A stretch of DNA of 64,000 nt from contig JACVTC010000038.1 of assembly GCA_016946835.1 (NCBI GenBank), positions 939,501-1,003,500 on the forward strand. Reading direction: 5' to 3'. Position 1 is the first letter of the stretch. Each line of letters begins with the position of its first letter. The notes beneath the pieces were generated by a model, which was not told where the DNA came from, did no database searches, and saw nothing but the letters and a program-made list of their open reading frames with translations. The DNA comes from Neocallimastix lanati (nom. inval.). Its lineage: Eukaryota > Neocallimastigomycota > Neocallimastigomycetes > Neocallimastigales > Neocallimastigaceae. Both the position numbers and the translations under genes were made by a program. This document shows positions 58,024 through 64,000 of this stretch, piece after piece.

Positions 58024-58610
58024 ACTATAAATTATAAAATATTAACTATAAAATATAAAATATAAAATATAAAATAAAAATTATTAAATATAAAATATAA
58101 AATATTAACTATAAAATATTAACTATAAAATATAAAATATAAAATATAAAATATAAAATATATAAAATATAAAATATAAAATATAAAATATAAAATATAT
58201 AAAATATAAAATATTAACTATAAAATATTAACTATAAAATATAAAATATAAAATATAAAATATATAAAATATAAAATATTAACTATAAAATATAAAATAT
58301 AAAATATAAAATAATATATAAATATAAAATATAAAATATAAAATAATATATAAATATAAAATATAAAATATAAAATATAAAATATAAATTATAAATTATA
58401 AAATATTAACTATAAAATATAAAATATAAAATATAAAATATAAAACTATATTAAATATAATAAATAAAATATAAATATTAATATTTTATATTTTATATTA
58501 ATATAAAACTATATAAAATATAATAAATAAAATATAAATATTAATATTTTATATTTTATATTTTATATTAATATAAAACTATATAAAATATAATAAATAA
58601 AATATAAATT
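58024..58610. repeat. AAATATA-based tandem array with higher-order units
   Basis: AAATATA-type units are punctuated by TTAACTATAAAATAT at irregular intervals. From about 58440 a larger unit (TAAAACTATATAAAATATAATAAATAAAATATAAAT followed by TATTTTATATTTTATATT) is repeated two to three times. Its second half is the reverse complement of the main array, so hairpins are possible. Confidence 0.85.
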
Positions 58611-59217
58611 ATATATCCAATAGCATTTGAATAACCAAATACAATGTAATTACAATAAATAATTTTTCTCTTTTTTTTAAAACAACAAATCGTTTTTTTT
58701 TTTTTTAATTAATAATGAAATTTTAATTAAATAAATCTAATCAGGTCTAAATATTATAGTATATTAAATTTGAATTGGTCTATATATAATATTATATAAT
58801 ATAATATAATATAATATATTAATTAAAGTAAAAATATTAATTTATTCAATTTTTTTTTCTTTTTTTTGAAATAAAGTAGTTGGCTTTAAAACTTTTTTTT
58901 TTATGGGACCAAAGGTTGTGGTTTAAATAATAAATGAATAAATGAATAGTATTTAAATATATTTAAATATAATAAAATATAATTTTAATAAAAGAACAAA
59001 TAAATTAATAAATAAATAAATTTCATTTTATATTAGTATTAGTATTAATAGTTTTAATTTATATTTTATAATAAATAATAAATAATATCAATATTAATAA
59101 AGTTTACGATAAATAATAATGGTAACCAAAATAATAATTTAATAAATAATAAAAAAGAAATTGCTTTAATAACAATTAACAATAACAATAATAAATAAAT
59201 AAATAAATAATAAATAA

Positions 59218-59261
<44 letters not shown>

Positions 59262-59545
59262 TAATAATAATAAATAATAGTCATAATAATAATAATAAAT
59301 AATAGTCATAATAATAATAATAATAATTAATAATAATAATAATTATAATAATAATAATAATTATAATAATAATAATATTATTATTTATTTTATTTTAATT
59401 CAAATTCATAATATAAAAACATTTATTTATTTATTTTATTTATTTATTATTTATTATTTATTATTTATTATTTATTATTTATTATTTATTATTTATTATT
59501 TATTATTTATTATTTATTATTTATTATTTATTATTTATTTGATAT
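59218..59545. repeat. AAT and TTATTTA arrays in opposite orientation
   Basis: AAT-type triplets with CAT or ATT interruptions (59218-59385) are followed by a TTATTTA heptamer array (59443-59540). Confidence 0.88.
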
Positions 59546-60828
59546 TATTATATTTCTTATCATATACAGTAATTAATTTAAATATATTATATAAATAAAA
59601 TATAAATATATTATATAATAAAAATATAAATATATAATATAAATAAATATACATTATTTTAGTTTTAATTTTTTATTTATTAAATTTTATTTATTTTAAT
59701 TTATTCATAATTTATTTTAATATATATTAGCTTAATATATAATATTACATTATAATAGATGTATATTAATATATACTTGATATATATAAAAATTTGAATT
59801 TTCTATTTGTATTCATTCTTTTTTTTTTTTTTATAACAAAAATTTTTTTGAATAAAATCCTTTTTTTTTTTTTTTTTTTTTTTTTATAACAAAATAAAAA
59901 AAAAATAAAATAAAATAATCAATCAAAAAAAAAAAATAAGAAAGATTCATTGATTATATAATTATTATAAAAAAAAATAATCATAAAAGCAAATAAAAAA
60001 AAAAAAGAAGAATTATATATAGAAAATCATAAAATAAACATTTATCATTAAAAATAATTCTTTTTTTTTTTTATTGTTAATTATTCTTTAGGGGAAATAT
60101 AAAAATAAAATAGCTTTTTAGATAAAATCGAAAGAAAGAAAAGAAAAGAAAAAATAAATAAAAAAAAAAAAAATTATTAGTTTTATCTTTACTTTCAAAA
60201 TATTTTAATATATATTTATTTATTTATTACATAGAATAAAAAAAAAAAAAAAAAAACAATAGTTTTATAAACAAAATAACTATTTTTTTTTGAATTAGAT
60301 AAATCAATTATACGCTCATATATTATATTTAAATTTTTAAATTCAAATATTTAAGAATTTTTTCCTCATTCGCAGTATTAAATATTATTTATTTTAAGAT
60401 ATATAGATATTATTTATTAACAAAAAAAAAAAAAAAATTAAGGTAATATTTTTATTATAAGTATTATTTAATAATATAAAATGAATATAGATTCAATCAG
60501 AACTGAAATATTGAAGAATATTTAAAAAAATAAATTTATTATAATTTATGAAATATAAAGATATAAATAAATAAAATAATAAAGTTATAATGAATGTTAA
60601 TAAATAATAGAAAAACCAAAAAATAGTATAATATCCTTATATAAATAATAAACGAATGATTTTATATATTTATTTATAATATATATATAAAACATTAAAT
60701 TTAATACTAATAGTTATTGTTATAATATTTATATTTATATAATTAAAAGTAATACATAACAGAGTAAAAGTATCATAACAACTATTTAAACTAAACCAAA
60801 ATATTTTAGAAAAAATAAATTTAACAAA

Positions 60829-62638
60829 ATGACTGATTGTGTTTACTTCCAAACTATAATAAAAGAACTTAATCCATCTGATACCAACACTGGTGATTGT
60901 TGGTAAGTAAAATAAAATTATAATAATAGTAAATAAAATAATAGTAAATAATATATTAAGCAAAAAAAAAAATAAAATATAATAATAGTAAATAAAATAA
61001 TAGTAAATAATATATTAAGCAAAAAAAAAAAATAAAATGAAATTATTAAAGTATTAATGTTAAATTATATATACATTAAAAAATAAATATATTCTTATTA
61101 ATTATTATTAATATTAATCGTAAATAGTGGATGGAGTATGGTAGAATGTGATAATAAAGGTACTATTACAAAACTTGATTTTTCAAATTATAAGGGTATA
61201 GATAAAAAGGTTGCATTTCCACAAACTATACAATTTTTAACTAATCTTAAAGAATTGTAAGTTTGTTGATAATAAATAATTTATATAATATGTAATGTGA
61301 AATAAAAAGTTTTCGATATAATGAAATTAATTTTATTCTTATTTAATTTTTTTTTTGAACTAATATTTATAAAATGAATTGTATGTGAAATATTTTTTTT
61401 AAAAAAATAGTTCTATCAAAGGACAAACAAATATAAATGAAATTTATTCTTTACCAACAGAACATTTGGAAAAAATTGATTTAAGTAACTCTGGTATGTC
61501 TTCATCTATTTTTCCCACTTGGATTTTAGATGCTTCAAATATTAAAGATTTAGATATTTCAAATACTCAAATTACAGGTTTACCACAAAGAGAAGTAAAA
61601 TCTTCAATAAAAAGTTGTAATTTCTCAAATACACCAATTTGTGGTTCATATCAATCTAGTCCTTATGCTAATTTTATTCCTGATTCATGTAAAGGTTCTT
61701 GCTCTGGTGGTTATACTCCACTAAATTCTAGTAATGGTAAAAAACCTAATGGTGAAGGTGGTGGCTCTTCCATTTGGATATTCTTATTAATTGGTGTTGC
61801 TGTAATTGCTATTCTTGGTGCCCTTGGTTTCTTATATATGAAGAAGGCAAAGAAGAGAGATGATGAATTAAGTAATTATGATAGTCCAAGACCAATTTTA
61901 CCAGTATCTAAAAGAGATAATGGAGAAGAAAAAGATAATGAATCTTTTGAAATTGCTGTTGATGATAACACACCATCAAAGATTAGCGAAGTTGCTCCAG
62001 CCAATGCCGCTGTTGCAGCTGTTGCCGTCCCTCAAGCTGCTGCTGTAGTTAATCATGATCCAAATGACAAAAAGATCGAAGAAGTTGCTCGTAATAATTA
62101 TGCTTCTGCTTATGGAGGTGATGCTAAACAAAATATATTTAATAATAATCGTGCTAGTGGTTCCTCAGTAAAGGATATATACCGTCAACACAATGTTTCT
62201 ACAGTCTCTGAACAAGAACAATCTTACTATCCACATCCTTCTATTTATAATACTATGACTACTGATATTGATTCTGATGATGAAGTCAGTGATATCAATC
62301 AACCAATAATAGCTGATTTAAAGAATGAAAAGGTAGAACAAGAACAACCTGCTCTTTTACGTAGAAAATCATCTAGAAAAGCTAATAATATTAAGGAAAC
62401 TCCATCTGAGGAAGCTGAAGATGAAGATGAAGAGAAGGAATCAAAAGAGAATGAAGATGAACTCTATGTTGCTAATTGGGACTATGCCCCAACCCTTAAT
62501 GATGAATTAGCTCTTACTGCTGGTGATGTTATTGAAATTAAAAAGAAGTTTGATGATGGTTGGTCTACTGGTTATAACAGAAGAACCAAACAAACTGGTA
62601 TTGTTCCATTATGTTATTTAAAGGAATATGAGGATTAA
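60829..62638 (+). CDS. LRR - transmembrane - SH3 protein
   Basis: This is a predicted single-pass membrane protein with an outer leucine-rich part and a cytoplasmic SH3 domain. Exons are 60829-60902, 61128-61256 and 61411-62638, in frame, 476 residues. Residues 4-50 resemble an LRR N-terminal cap (CVYFQTIIKEL...GDCCGWSMVECDNKG, then ITKLDFSN). Three or four LRR-like segments follow ('LEKIDLSNSGMSSSIFPTWI', 'IKDLDISNTQITGLP'), then a Cys-containing tail. A hydrophobic segment IWIFLLIGVAVIAILGALGF (about 188-212) is followed by basic KKAKKRDD. The cytoplasmic part has an Ala/Val-rich stretch and an acidic stretch. The SH3 domain (about 417-474) reads 'YVANWDYAPTLNDELALTAG', then 'GWSTGYNRRTKQTGIVPLCYL'. 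No N-terminal signal peptide is visible, so either the membrane segment is a reverse signal-anchor or an upstream exon was missed. Such proteins may link the cell surface to actin or polarity machinery; that is inference. Confidence 0.85.
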
Positions 62639-63685
62639 GTTTAATTATAATTTTAAAAATTAAAATTTAATTTTTTTTTTTTTTTACTATATTCTTCGTA
62701 ATTAAATTTAAACTTACAAAGAATATAATTAAAAAAAAAAATCATGTTAAAATAAATATAAAATGAAAAAAAAATTTTTTAAATGAACAAAGTGATGAAG
62801 TTTCGAATTATTTTTATTATAATATTATTTAATTTTTTTTATAATAATTATTTAACCGAAGAATTATATTTACTTTTTTTTTTTTTTTTCCTAAAAAAAA
62901 AAAATAAAGAATTGTATATATATATGAATAAAAAAATTTCTTTTTTATAAAAAAAAAAAAAACTTTATATATATATATTTTCTTAAATGAAAAAAAAAAG
63001 TCATAAATAAAATTAAAAAATAAAAGCTAAAAAAAAAAATAAAGTAAGAAATCAAATAAAGCCCTTTATTTATATAATAAAGTAAAAATTTTTTATTTTT
63101 TTTATTTTTTTTATATAAAAATTCAAAATTATAAAAAAAAATAATACTATTGTTTTTAAGAAAGGAAAAAGTAAGAAATATATAAATTAAAAATAGTAAT
63201 TAAAAAATATTAAGAAAGAATAATAAAAATAAAAAAAAAGGTAAATAAAAAAAAAAATTAATTTTTTTAATTAATAATTTTATTTAAGAGATTTATTATT
63301 ATTATTATTATTAATATTTTTTATATTTTATTTATTTATATTTATATATATTCTTTTTAATTATCAAATATCTATCTATATATTTAGAAACAAAACTAAA
63401 ACCTAAACAAACTAACAAAAAAAAAGTTATTAATCAGGTTTAAACATTGGGGAAAAAAAAAAATTTTTTTTCTTTTTAAATGAATTATTTATATAGATTT
63501 TTTATATATTTAAAATTTTAAAATCAAGTAAAAAATTTTAAAAAATAAATAGATAAATAATAAATAAATAAATAAATAAGTAAATAAATTAATAAATAAA
63601 TAAAAATAAAAGTAAAAAAAAAAATATAAAAAAAAAAAAAAAAAAAAGAAATATTAAAAAAATTTTTTTATCTAAAATTTCTATT

Positions 63686-63716
<31 letters not shown>

Positions 63717-64000
63717 ATATTTTTATATTTTTTACTTTTATTTTTTAATTCTACATTTTAATATAAAAACTATTTTAATTATTTTTTAATTATATATATA
63801 TTTAGTTAATTTTATAAAAGAAAAGAAAAGAAGTAAAGAGAAAGAAGAAAAGAAAAAAAAAATAATAAAAAAATTTTTTTTTCTTTTTTTCTTTAATAAC
63901 TCAACTTTTTTTTTTTTTTTTTGTTACTTTTTTAATTAAATCTTTTAATAATAGAAAATAAATTAACAAATAAACAAATAAATAAAAAATAAAAAAATAA
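62639..64000. other. Intergenic A/T region to the window end
   Basis: Downstream of the LRR-TM-SH3 gene there are only A/T homopolymers, TA runs and purine-rich AAAGAAAAGAAG stretches (about 63820-63860). No gene or RNA was recognised. Confidence 0.7.

Larger units (their letters stand above)
49759..60828. other. 11-kb gene-poor region: decayed element plus A/T satellite arrays
   Basis: No intact gene was found between SLY1 and the LRR-TM-SH3 gene. From left to right: A/T spacer to about 50.78 kb; a GC-richer decayed retroelement-like stretch broken by poly(T) runs (50.8-53.4 kb); a 1.35-kb heptamer/pentamer array (53.4-54.8 kb); spacer with a 38-nt poly(T) near 55.26 kb; TTATTTA arrays (55.9-56.5 kb); an imperfect duplication (56.7-57.1 kb); a short island of normal composition (57.09-57.34 kb); an AAATATA array (58.0-58.6 kb); AAT and TTATTTA arrays (59.2-59.55 kb); and plain A/T to the next gene. 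Confidence 0.65.

Noticed and set aside
61466-62638. Reading the LRR-TM-SH3 gene as a single exon from a TTG at 61466
   Set aside because: Two upstream exons (60829-60902 and 61128-61256) splice in frame, supply an ATG and complete the LRR cap.

Overview
The window looks like nuclear DNA of a very AT-rich eukaryote, most likely an anaerobic gut fungus (Neocallimastigomycota). The signs are: intergenic DNA made almost only of A and T, with homopolymer runs and short-unit repeats; many spliceosomal introns with GTAAGT/GTAAAT-type donors and TTATAG-type acceptors; a standard code with TAA and TAG stops; and an LRR-TM-SH3 membrane protein of a kind I associate with chytrid-like fungi. A dictyostelid was considered, but genes with 8 and 13 introns argue against it. 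This assignment is inference.

I read nine protein-coding genes and rebuilt their exons by hand, checking frame across every junction. In order: 1-12098 (+), the 3' part of a giant PH/RhoGAP protein with a long glutamate-rich repeat; 14754-17597 (-), COP9 signalosome subunit 1; 21616-23550 (+), a Transformer-2-like SR splicing factor; 25676-27808 (-), V-ATPase subunit C; 32301-34065 (-), a Tho1/MOS11-like mRNA-export protein with an 8-nt micro-exon; 35015-37055 (+), AMPK/SNF1 beta; 41613-43115 (+), SURF4/Erv29; 44654-49758 (+), SLY1; 60829-62638 (+), an LRR-TM-SH3 protein.

The genes do not form one pathway. SURF4 and SLY1, side by side on the same strand, both serve ER-Golgi traffic. The MOS11-like and AMPK beta genes are divergent and share a 949-bp upstream region. 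The RhoGAP/CSN1 and Tra2/V-ATPase C pairs are convergent.

The long gaps hold A/T microsatellites and heptamer arrays, two retroposon-like segments (about 18.6-18.9 and 19.1-19.4 kb), a triplicated 188-bp unit with a conserved 30-codon ORF (30583-31146), and a GC-richer, stop-ridden region at 50.8-53.4 kb. The minus strand of that last region retains pieces resembling a Ty3/gypsy-type retropepsin, cut up by poly(T) runs. No CRISPR array, rRNA gene or intact tRNA gene was seen.
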